DNA from: Buxus sempervirens
Lineage: Eukaryota > Streptophyta > Magnoliopsida > Buxales > Buxaceae
Length of the DNA stretch: 64,000 nucleotides
NCBI GenBank assembly: GCA_947561395.2
Contig: OX387183.1
Location: 29,748,853 to 29,812,852 of the forward strand
Reading direction: 5' to 3'
The position numbers were made by a program, and so were the translations under genes. Positions 55,801 to 64,000 of this stretch are shown here, piece by piece; position 1 is the first letter of the stretch, and each line of letters opens with the position of its first letter. The notes under the pieces were generated by a model. It was not told where the DNA came from. It searched no databases and was given only the letters and a program-made list of their open reading frames with translations.

Positions 55801-55955
55801 TTAAAACCGTATCGGAATCCTCTTTCCAATGGTATGAAGTTTGGTAGTCAATTTGCGCCTGATCAAAAAGTCAAAATTTTGACCCCTTCAGGTTTGACTT
55901 TTAATTTGACTTTGAATTTTCTTCATTTCAGGGGTGCAAAAATTAGGTGTCTACA

Positions 55956-55973
55956 ACTGCCCCTCTTTGCTGG
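55956..55973 (-). promoter_or_regulatory. Polypurine tract of element C
   Basis: On the minus strand CCAGCAAAGAGGGGCAGT lies directly before the LTR start TGTAGACACC. It matches the tract of element A, so it sets the internal/LTR border of C. Confidence 0.85.
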
Positions 55974-57825
55974 AGTCAGCTTGGGGGATGAACGGCAAAG
56001 AAGAAAAAAGAACCTTATTTTTGCACCTTGCATTTTTGTCGACGTGGTTGACGAGCTTATTTCTTGAATTGTTTTCAGTGAAAAGGAAGTGTCAAAAGTC
56101 TGGATCACTTCCTAGTTTTGGAATCCCTATACCCTCTCTCGGGTTTGAATAGGGTAACCTTTTGTTTTTGAAAAGATAAATAAGATTAGATCTGAGCTCA
56201 TCAGCCTGTTTCGGCGTTGATGCAAGGTACTCGACAATGTTCTTTTCTTCTTGTTTGTTCCATTAAAGCTTTTAGTGACTTCAGCTTTGACTGATTTTTT
56301 GTTTAAGTTTGGGATTTTTTTTTTTTTTTTCGGATCAGGCCAGGCCAAGGTTAGGGATTGGGAGTGGAGGTGATAGGACGGGAGGAGGCTTTCCACTGCT
56401 GCTCATCATCTTGGAGACCACACACACCTATTCTAGCCTATACTATTTACAAAAGTGGGAAATAAAAATTTACAAGATGGGGCAAATTTGCCCATTATTC
56501 CTTTTGCTTTTCTTTATCTTCTTTTCCTTGAAGGACTTGTTCCTTCTCGCCATGTTCTCCTTTTCGAGGCACAGGGCTTCTTTTCCCACTTGTGAGTTAC
56601 TCCACTTGGGATTTAATGGGACTATGATCTGTCTTTTGTTGAACAAGATAACTCCCTGGGGATTATTGTGATGTTTCTTTTTGCTTTTGAAGTTCTGTTG
56701 GAGGATCGGAAGATCTTGACGAGTTTCTTTCTTCTGAGCTCCGCTGGGGATGAAAAGGAAGAGGCCTTCGCTGGGGAAGAAGGGATACATGTTTCTATCA
56801 TGTTCATCTTATGTCTTGTTACTTCTCTGTTTGAACCTGTACAAGGAACAAAACATTAGTGCTTGATCTGTTGGGGATATGCAGGGTTTGTTCCTTCTTT
56901 TATTTTAAGCCTTTTACTCATCACAACAAAAAATGGCTGTTGATCAAGGTAATGAACCTTTCTTCAAAGGTTAGCAGCACTACTGGGGAAATTTCAAAAG
57001 TAGTTTCGTAGAAAAATTACAAAAAAAACACAGATGTGGTAGTGTGTGTTTGTGCCTGCAATTATCACAAAAGTCCATCCTTAAGTCAGACACAGATTAG
57101 TGTGCTTGGTATTTTCAGCCTCGTCATCATGGGCCTTGAAGCGTTTACTTAGACACAATCTGCCAGTCTGGGTCCTCCGGATCACTTTTCTGTTTCCACC
57201 TAGTACACCGCCCATTCTGTTCTTACTGCATTCCCCTTTCTAATCAAGGTATGGCCAGTTTTTTTTATTTATTACCACGACTGACCCTTTTTGCACACAG
57301 CGCCCTTTTTGGGTTTTCACCATGTCTGGCCTTTTCAGGGAAGATCTAATTCTGTCATTACTAGAAAACGCAGATTTGACTGTTTTGCTCAAGATCATTC
57401 ACTTTGGGATCTGATAGGTCTTCAAGATAGACGAAATGTAGGCTAGGCCGGGGTTTTGAAAGAAAGATAAGTGGCTCGAAAAGGCTATAACTTTATAGGT
57501 TTGTACAGTGCTCCTTTTATTGTTGGGGCTTACATCCTGGCTTATTTCTTTGGCGTGGGGTTCACATTTTCCCCGTTTTATTTTGCTCTTGCTTTTCACA
57601 ACTCTTTTCTTTTCTTTTTCTTCTTTATTTTCTTCGCAATTGCTTCTTTTTTTTCGGGGCCAGGAATGCCCAATTTAGTGTTCAGAGCATAAGCACTGGG
57701 TTGAAAAGAAGCATTTAGGCTCAAAAGTGTCTAACTAGGGGAAAATGTTTTAGAGTATTTGGAAGGATTGATAAGTTTTGGGAGATTCAAGGATGGCCTC
57801 TCTTCATTTCCCAATTGGAATGATC
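55974..57825 (-). other. Element C 3' region between pol and 3' LTR
   Basis: About 1.85 kb with no sense coding. The part at 57240-57700 is homologous to 35860-36250 of element A and carries the antisense ORF remnant. CCCCAGCGGAG/CCCCAGTAG-like repeat cores are scattered at 56590-56990. Poly-pyrimidine runs occur at 56310-56330 and 57610-57655. Confidence 0.7.
57322..57692 (+). pseudogene. Antisense hydrophobic ORF of element C, frameshifted
   Basis: Counterpart of the antisense ORF of A. An ATG at 57322 begins MSGLF...ENADLTV; after frameshifts and stops, the frame 57471-57692 gives KGYNFIGLYSAPFIVGAYILAYFF followed by a phenylalanine-rich hydrophobic run. The blocks NADLTV, DHS, KxYxF and YILAY are shared with A. 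The two copies preserve the same antisense protein pattern, but this one is broken. Confidence 0.35.
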
Positions 57826-58323
57826 TTAAGCGTGATACAGTTTAACTGCATCTGCATTTATTGGCTCAGGAAAAATAGTTCCGTCCATCTCTTGTAGGAT
57901 CAACGCTCCTCTGGACAGAACTTTGTGAACCACGTATGGTCCTTCATAGTTTGGTTTGAACTTTCCTCTGTTGTCTTCCTTGTGGGGGAATATTTTCTTC
58001 ATAACAAGATCTCCCACCTTGAAGCGCCGTGGTATTACTTTCTTATTGTAAGCTCGTGCTATTCTTTGCTGATAGAGTTGTCCATGGCACAAAGCTTTGA
58101 TTCTTTTTTCATCCAATAACTGTAACTAGTCAAACCTTGATTCTTCCCATTCGACATCATCAATCTCTGCTTCCTTAAGAATTTTGAGCGAGGGGATCTG
58201 CACTTCTATAGGAAGAACTGCCTCCATTTCGTACACAAGGGAGAAAGGCGTTGTTCCAGTCGACGTTCTGATTGAGGTCCAGTATGCATGCAAGGCATAG
58301 GGCAATTTCTCATGCCAATCCCT
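57826..58323 (-). pseudogene. Element C integrase C-terminal part
   Basis: After the TAA near 58324-58326 the frame continues with RDWHEKLPYALHAY and TPFSLVYEME, is broken by a TAG near 58125, and ends with DEKRIKAL, YNKKVIPRRFKVGDLVMKKIF, NYEGPYVVHKVLSRGALILQEMD and VKLYHA. It forms the end of the catalytic core and the SH3-like C-terminal module. It is intact across the place where L7 entered element A. Confidence 0.82.
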
Positions 58324-58789
58324 TTAGGTAACTACCATCGTCTCAAGTATCTTCTTTAAGTTCTTGTTGGCGGCCTCTACTGCTCCGTTCATCTTGGGTC
58401 GATATGCTGTGGAATTCAGATGTCTAATTTTCAAATCTTCGCACATCTTGTCCATGTCCTTGTTATTCAGATTCTTGGCATTGTCTGTGATAAGCGCTTC
58501 AGGTACACCATAGCGACAGACAATATTATTCCTAATAAATTTCAGTACATGCGACCCTTTGACATCTGCAAAGGACATGGCCTCTACCCACTTGGTAAAG
58601 TAGTCTATTGCAATCAGGATGAATCGATGCCTTCGGATGAATCTCCCCAATCATGTCAATTCCCCAGATGGCGAAAGGCCAAGGTGAAGTCATCGAGTAC
58701 AGAGTGTTGGGTGGTGCGTGGATATTATCAGCGTAAATCTGGCAAAACTGGCATTTCCTGACATGGATATGACAATCAAACTCCATATT
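58324..58789 (-). pseudogene. Element C integrase catalytic core
   Basis: Frame 58789-58532 has CQFCQIYADN (end of the zinc finger) and GIDMIG with the first catalytic Asp. A small frameshift near 58640 leads to frame 58650-58324 with FTKWVEAMSF, ITDNAKNLNN (second catalytic Asp present) and MNGAVEAANKNLK (Glu), ending in TAA. All three catalytic acids are kept, unlike in A, but the frame is broken. Confidence 0.85.
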
Positions 58790-59141
58790 CTACCAGTAGT
58801 AGCCCGTTCTCAAAATTTTCCTGGCTAGTATGTGCCCGCTCATATGTGCGCCAAATTGTCCCCCATGGACTTCATCAATCAGCTGGTGTGCTTCTTCTTC
58901 TGTTACACAGCAGCAGTGAATCATTATAGGACTTCTTGTATAGCTTGCCCCCATTGAGAAAAAACTGTCCTGCCAGCTTCTGAATCGTGTGCTTCTCAGC
59001 TGCCGTGGCATTTTCTGGCAAAGTCCTGTCTTTCAAGTATCTCATTATATCTGCATACTAGGGTTCCCCTTTTGGAGTGCTTTTCTCAACACAAAAGCAG
59101 TAGATAGGATGACGCCGCACCTCTATCTCCAGCAGTTGCAC
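58790..59141 (-). pseudogene. Element C integrase N-terminal region
   Basis: Continues after the TAG at 59142-59144 with a segment matching VQPLEIEIQRYP of A, then IQKLAGQFF and LYKKSYNDSLLLC. A two-base loss near 58915 relative to A shifts the frame into TEEEAHQLIDEVHGG...HMSGH, part of the HHCC zinc finger. A TAG follows GYYW at 58790. The place matching the L5 insertion in A is uninterrupted here. Confidence 0.75.
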
Positions 59142-59714
59142 CTAGGTGTCATCAGTGATAGTTGCCATAGATGCCAACGTTGCTAAGGCATCTGCGAACT
59201 GATTCCTGTCTCGTGGCATATAGTCAAATGTCACATTTTCAAATTGTTCTTCTAATTCTTTGATCAGTTCCTGATATGGCACCAACTTTGTATCTCTAGT
59301 CCTCCAATCTCCCATTACTTGATAGATAATCAAGCTAGAATCACCAAACACTTTCAACTCTTGTACATTCATTTCGATTGCGTCTTGCAAGCCTAACACA
59401 CATGCTTCGTATTCCGCCATGTTGTTAGTGCAATCGAACAAGAGCTTTGCCGCTATGGGGTGATGGACTCCTTCAGGGGATATGATTACGGGTCCAATTC
59501 CTTTTCCATTGATGTTAATGGCCCCATCAAAGAACATTTGCCATCCGGTTTCCTCTTCTGCTAATTCTGCACACATTACATCTTCATCTAGCAACCCAGT
59601 CAGAAGTGGTTGGTAGTCTAGTACAGGATGTTCTGCCAAGTGGTTTGCTACTGCCTGTCCCTTTATTGCATTCCTCGTGGTGTAGACAATGTCATACTGA
59701 GACAAGATGACCTG
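59142..59714 (-). pseudogene. Element C archaeal-type RNase H
   Basis: The frame contains YDIVYTTRNAIKGQAVANHLAEHP, then FFDGAININGKGIG, EYEACVLGL, FGDSSLIIYQ and RDRNQFADALATLAS with the four acidic residues of the second RNase H. It is separated from RT by a TAG at 59715-59717 (A has TGG) and ends with a TAG at 59142-59144, the codon that is TGA in A. Confidence 0.88.
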
Positions 59715-60815
59715 CTACTTGGCTACCCTTCCAGTAGATATTGGCTTTTCAAAGATGTACTTCATAGGATCCATACTTGAAATCAGGAAGACGGTGTGGC
59801 TGAGTAGATAATGCCGGAGCTTCTGAGCTGCCCAAACCAATGCACAACACGTTTTTTCAAGCAATGTATATCTCACTTCATAATTAGTGAATTTCTTGCT
59901 TAGATAATAAATTGCTTGTTCCTTTCTTCCTGTATCATCATGTTGTCCTAGGATGCATCTGGCTGCTGTCTCTGTAACTGACAAGTACATGATCAAGGGT
60001 CGTCCTGGTACTGGTGGGACCAAAGTTGGCGGACTCATTAGATATGCCTTGATTTTGTTGAATGCCTCTTGACAATCCTCATTCCAAACCACCGGGTTAT
60101 CCTTCTTCAGTAATTCGAATATCGGTTCACACACGGGAGTCATCTGTGCTATGAATCGACTGATGTACTGTAATCTACCAAGGAAACCTCTCACTTCTTT
60201 TTCTGTTGATGGGGGAGGCATTTCCAGAATTGCCTTTACTTTGATGGGGTCAACTTCGATTCCTCGTTTCCCAAAGATGAATCCGAGTAGCTTCCCTGAA
60301 GCAACTCCGAATACGCACTTATTCGGGTTAAGCCTGAGCTTACATTCTCTGAGTCTGTCAAATACCTTTCCGAGGTTCACCAAATGACTTTCTTCCTCCT
60401 TTGACTTTGCAATCATGTCATCCACATATACTTCCATCTCCTTATGTATCATATCGTGAAATAGCAAAGTCATTGCCCTTTGATATGTAGCGCCCGCATT
60501 CTTCAATCCAAATGGCATCACACGGTAGCAGTACGTGCCCCAATGTGTGATAAAGGACGTCTTCTCCATGTCTTCAGGTGCCATCTTTATCTGATTGTAT
60601 CTGGAGAATCCGTCCATAAACGAGAACATGGAATGCGTTGCCGTATTGTCTACTAATACATTGATGTGCGGCAATGGAAAGTCGTCTTTCGGGCTTGCCT
60701 TGTTCAGATCCTTGTAGTCAACGCACATCCTGACCCTTCCATATTTCTTAGGAACTGGTACGATGTTTGCTAACCATTCTGGGTAATCTGTAACTTTCAA
60801 GAATCCGGCATTCAA
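59715..60815 (-). pseudogene. Element C reverse transcriptase and first RNase H
   Basis: 366 codons: NAGFLKVTDYPEWLANIVPVPKK, MCVDYKDLNKASPKDDFPLP, FMDGFSRYNQIKMAPED, VMPFGLKNAGATYQRAM, VYVDDMIAKS (YVDD catalytic box), LLGFIFGKRGIEVDP, then RNase H (RPLIMYLSVTETAARCILG, YYLSKKF, LEKTCCALVWA). All core RT motifs are present. The frame is bounded by TAG at 60816-60818 (A has CAG) and TAG at 59715-59717. Confidence 0.9.
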
Positions 60816-61217
60816 CTACTTGGTAACCTCTTCTTTGATCTTCAGGGCCCATTTCGGCTTCATGCGTCTGAGTTTTTGCTTCACTGGTGTGGCCTCAGAC
60901 TTTATTGGTAACCGGTGCACAACTAAATCTGTGTCTAGCCCAGGCATATCCTCGTATGACCATGCAAACACGTCAGTGTAAGATTTTAGAAAATCAATCA
61001 TCTGTGTTTTCAGTAATTGAGACAGCTTTTTACCAATTTGAAGAATTCTTGGTTGTGCTGTTTCACCTATGTCGATTGGTTCAGTTTCCTCAATATTAGC
61101 CTGGAGACCCTTTTCATGTCTTTCCAAAGCCAATTGGATTTTTTGCGGAGTCTCCCATGATTCATCATTATCCTCAAGTTCAAAAAACTCATTGGGGATA
61201 ATTTCTAAATCTTCAGG
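60816..61217 (-). pseudogene. Element C pre-RT segment
   Basis: In the same frame as RT: NDESWETPQKIQLALERHEKG, ILQIGKKLSQLLKTQMIDFLKSYTDVFAWSYEDMPG and VHRLPIKSEATPVKQKLRRMKPKWALKIKEEVTK, ending at the TAG at 60816-60818. This is the conserved region just before RT motif 1. Confidence 0.85.
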
Positions 61218-62591
61218 TTATGATGGGCAGGTGTCGCAGCCTAATTCTTGCTCGACACTGTGTATCAGTTCATATTGAATTTCTTTTTGTTCTTTTTGAT
61301 CTTTTTGTTTGATTTTGGCAGCCTGATTATCTATCCTGTGCTCCGGATTTTTCGGGTGTGCTTCGAGATTGATACTAAGGTTGCAAGATTGAGTTTGTTT
61401 GTTTGTACAATTATTAACAGAAGCAGGCAAGTATTCAAAAGACTTTATGCATTTATTGAAGAGTGTAGAGATATCTACAATGAAGATTTCAGAAGTAGAA
61501 GAAACCCCCTTTGGCAGATCGACCTTGCTGGTGGCAAAAGGCGTTGAGCTCCAGTTCCATAGTGGGTAGTCCTCCTGGTTAATGGCGGTCACTTCCTCTA
61601 TCCTTCCAACTTGTATCATACTGACATCACTGTCTGGTGAGATGTAAATGGGGTTATGAGTCTTACCCTTTTTTGTCCTGTTGGAAAGGTGGTCCTCCGA
61701 TGCCCAATTGCCATATGTTTCATGATAAATCATCTCAGGAATTGGTCCTAGCACTTGTGGCATTTGACAGAACATTTGGTTCAGCCCATCTTGCATTCCA
61801 GTGTGAAGAATGTAAAGAGAAGGTGGAGGAGATTTTTGCCTTGGGGTGGGCTCTCCTGAACCTCCTTGGCTCTCCATCATGCATATGTACATAGTTGGAT
61901 CTTCTTCCTTTTCTTCTAGTATGGCAACCAGTGGTGCTTCAAGTACAACCAGCGGGTAGACAAGTGTCCCTTCAAGAATGACTGGTTCCTCAGCAGGTGC
62001 GACAGCGATTATAACATGATTAGCTGATTCTAGGTCGACCAGCGCGGGCAAATCTTCTAATAATTCATCAAAGACCAGTGGGTCTACTTGCACTATATCA
62101 CCAATTAGTTCCATAGATATGGGGGGTTCTTCCCACATCATCTGAGCGAGTGCTTTCAAACAATTATCTTCTTCTTCTTGTTCTGTTGAATCGCCAAATT
62201 CATCACCCCACCCTTGGGGAATTATGTTCTGGATAGCTTGAGCAGCTTCCTTCTCCATGTTGGTGAAGTGATGATAAAGCTGGCCGTGTACACAAATAGG
62301 CCAGTGTGGGTCTCTTCCTTCAGTCCGTGCCCTCTTCCTTTCAGCCTTCATTCCGTAAAACCTGGCATAATCTTCAGGTTCAGGGTTAAATCCCAACCCG
62401 AATCCAACAGTTTCATTATAGGGCTGTACTGATGCTTTGATGCCTTGTTTGTACCTACCCAACCCTTCACCTATTTGGAGGCCCCAATCAGCGCATTCAG
62501 CAGCACCGAACATACTGTTCCTTTTTCTCTTCACAGATTGCCGTACTTGCTCAGGTGTAGGGATGCATTTTACTTGGACCATTTCTACTGC
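61218..62591 (-). pseudogene. Element C protease-RT linker
   Basis: A 457-codon open stretch: MFGAAECADWGLQIGEG, QGIKASVQPYNETVGFGLGF, RARTEGRDPHWPICVH, AQAIQNIIPQGWGDEF, then long acidic and variable parts and a lysine/glutamine-rich end. It stops at TAA 61218-61220, where A has CAA. There are no intron-like breaks, whereas canonical Ogre elements have an intron in this area. The protein function is unknown. Confidence 0.8.
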
Positions 62592-63359
62592 CTAGAAATT
62601 CAGAGATGTGGGCAACTCGTAATCAACATAAGGTACCCTGACCTTTTCAAATTCCCGATGATCTTCTACATGTACAGTGATTAATTCGTTCCCAGAAATG
62701 AATCTGATCATCTTGTGTAAACTAGATGGAACTGCACCAACCTTATGCAACCAAGGCCTTCCAATTAGCAAGTTGAACAAGGCATTTATGTCCATTAGTT
62801 CAAAGGTCGTGGAGAATGTTCTTTCTGCTATCACGATGTCAAGAATGACCTCTCCCAAAGAATCTCTCCTAGCGTTATCAAATCCTCGAACATTATGAGA
62901 ACTGGGCTTGATCATATCAGAACTCAGTTGTAGACTATGAAAAGTCCTGACTAGGCAAATGTTCAAGGCCGAACCATTATCAATCATCACACGCTTTACC
63001 ACAAGGTCGAAGCACCTTACTGTTATATATAATGGTTCGATGTGGTCATATCCTTCTGGTGGCAAGTCTGCTAAGGAGAAAGAAATAGCCTTAGGTGCTA
63101 TTATCACAGACATTACTGCCTCCAGCTGCTCCGGGCTGAAATTGTTTGGCACATGAGCTTCTCCAAGGACCTTCATCAACACGTCTTTATGCTTCTCTGA
63201 ATCAAACAAAAGGCGCATGATAGAGATCTGGGCGGGCACCTTGTTCAACTGCTGAAGGAGATCATACTTCGATGCATAAACACTGTTGTGGAGTCCTGCA
63301 ATCTCTTCCTCAGAGTCCCTTCCTTTCTTCTTGTGGGTTTGTGGCACTTCAGTAGCCAC
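62592..63359 (-). pseudogene. Element C protease with preceding helical segment
   Basis: Begins in the linker (YDLLQQLNKVPAQISIMRLL, VLMKVLGEAHVP), then EPLYITVRCFDLVVKRVM, the catalytic DNGSALN, FDNARRDSLGEV and LLIGRPWLHKVGAV. The stretch where L4 entered element A is uninterrupted. The frame is closed by a TAG at 62592-62594 in place of the CAG of A. Up to that point the protease looks intact. Confidence 0.88.
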
Positions 63360-63724
63360 TTCCTTCCCCTTTTCTTGTCTTTTTTTTCCTCTTCCGTCTC
63401 TCCCTCTGGTGCGGGTGGAGGGTTAGTGTCCATATATCGACTGGATCGGGTGATTCGATCGATTTCTACTTCAGTGGTGGTGATGGTGGATTGATGATGA
63501 AGAGGTAACAGCTGGTAGGGTGGAGGTACGGCATTGTAGGATGGAGTTTCAAGATGGAGTTGTGAAAGGTTAAAGCTAGGTAGTTCAAATGAAGGAAAGA
63601 TAGGGTCAAGTAGTGGGCTACCCATCAAGTCAAAAATGCTTATGGCGGATGGTTCAGGGATAGAAGAAGGATAAAAAGGTTCGTGTTCTATGGGGAGATG
63701 AAAGTGCACTAGAGGGAGTCCCAA
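63245..63724 (-). pseudogene. Element C gag-protease linker, first part
   Basis: LPLVHFHLP, HLETPSYNAVPPPY, EVEIDRITRSSRYMDTNPPPAP and a charged stretch match 10370-10720 of A. A frameshift near 63365 within the lysine-rich part passes the reading to the protease frame (63359-62592). ITRSSR replaces the ITRSGR of A. Confidence 0.75.
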
Positions 63725-64000
63725 AAAGTCTCCTCGTCATTATCTCCTTCAATGATGTTACTTGCTGTTGTACCGTACTATTTTGGAGGTATACTCTAAT
63801 AATTTTTCCTGGTCGCCCAATCAATAGAGATAGGTCAAACTGTACTTCACTGTCCTGGTCATTGATGACCTGATTCACAGGTCCACTGGCTGATGCCTTG
63901 GAGTGATCAGGGAGAGGATTTGTGGCTGTGCCAGTAGGCGGAGTCGGTGCTACTGGTGCTGGGGGATCCACTGAGATCTTCTTGCTATCGATCAGATCTT
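63654..64000 (-). pseudogene. Element C gag C-terminal end
   Basis: From the window edge: DLIDSKKI, DPPAPVAPTPPTG, TNPLPDHSKASASGPVNQV and IGRPGKIIRVYLQ match 9555-9780 of A. The rest of gag is outside the window. Confidence 0.7.

Larger units (their letters stand above)
50268..55955 (-). mobile_element. L14: 3' LTR of element C, reverse, split by T2
   Basis: Begins TGTGCGCACC and ends GGTGTCTACA next to the polypurine tract of C. Without T2 it is about 2.58 kb, close to L9 in size and sequence. It has an inverted TATAAAAG at 55080-55087, a CCACATGTG G-box-like site near 55426, a W-box palindrome near 55865-55905, and distal ACCGCACTT-type hairpins at 50990-51110. The left flank is AATGC (50263-50267); its partner lies beyond the window. 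Confidence 0.88.
57826..64000 (-). mobile_element. Element C: internal region of a second Tat/Ogre element, reverse
   Basis: Read on the minus strand: gag end, linker, protease, linker, RT, RNase H, archaeal-type RNase H, integrase. Domain order and sequence match element A closely throughout. There is no insertion inside pol. From 63359 to 59142 a single frame of 1,406 codons holds protease through aRNase H with only four internal stops. The 5' part, including most of gag and the 5' LTR, lies beyond 64000. Confidence 0.9.

Noticed and set aside
55974-57825. Sense coding (env-like) between pol and LTR of C
   Set aside because: The sense strand has frequent stops and no signal peptide or membrane domain. 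Only the antisense strand shows a shared ORF pattern.

Overview
The window is plant nuclear DNA made almost entirely of nested LTR retrotransposons. No host gene, tRNA or rRNA was recognised. The pol proteins belong to the Ty3/gypsy Tat/Ogre lineage: an Ogre-like gag, a DNGSALN protease, a YVDD reverse transcriptase, a retroviral-type RNase H followed by a second archaeal-type RNase H, and an integrase. The TGGTATCAGAGC primer site, Mutator-like MITEs and an Athila-like LTR also fit a seed plant, probably not a grass. The species cannot be named.

Two decayed Tat/Ogre elements are the backbone. Element A (+ strand, about 8390-45849) carries gag 8393-10182, a gag-protease linker 10183-11051, protease 13919-14500, a protease-RT linker to 16468, RT/RNase H/aRNase H 16498-18036, integrase 25820-26734 plus 35475-35701, a 2.1-kb 3' region, a polypurine tract at 37813-37826 and a 3' LTR (L10) from 37827. 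Element C (- strand, 64000 down to 50268, 5' end outside the window) carries the same domains, a 1.85-kb 3' region, a polypurine tract at 55956-55973 and a 3' LTR (L14, 50268-55955). Both have many stops and frameshifts.

The rest is insertions, mostly solo LTRs of the same broad family (ends TGTAAGCACC...GCGCACA). From left to right: L1 (1-2786, -) inside L2 (2787-8389, +), which also holds L3 (5164-7852, -). L4 (11052-13918, +) splits the protease region of A. L5 (18233-25819, -) splits A between aRNase H and integrase and holds L6 (20403-24799, +), which holds an Athila-like solo LTR (21015-22438). L7 (26735-35474, +) splits the integrase C-terminus and holds a small MITE (29444-29576) and L8 (29745-35273, -), which holds L9 (31739-34095, -). 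L10 is broken by T1, a Tekay/Del-like LTR with an initiator-Met primer site (40327-43310) and about 2.2 kb of non-coding or inverted LTR-like DNA. L11 (45850-50267, -) holds a 436-bp Mutator-like MITE and a truncated L12 (48221-49637, +), and element C is inserted in it. The C 3' LTR is itself interrupted by T2, a Tekay-like solo LTR (51331-54433). Most insertions have clear 5-bp target duplications.

The LTRs share one architecture: a palindrome with two inverted W-boxes near the 5' end, ~147-bp diverged U3 units, a paired G-box, a hairpin-rich cassette, a TATA box, a conserved splice donor 280-370 bp after the TATA box, a second hairpin-rich cassette, and two copies of a GGGCC...GGCCC hairpin. 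The hairpin cassettes differ completely between LTR copies, but the two cassettes of one LTR usually use the same motif. This matched, copy-specific pairing is the most unusual signal in the window. A second candidate is an antisense hydrophobic ORF, conserved between the 3' regions of A and C.
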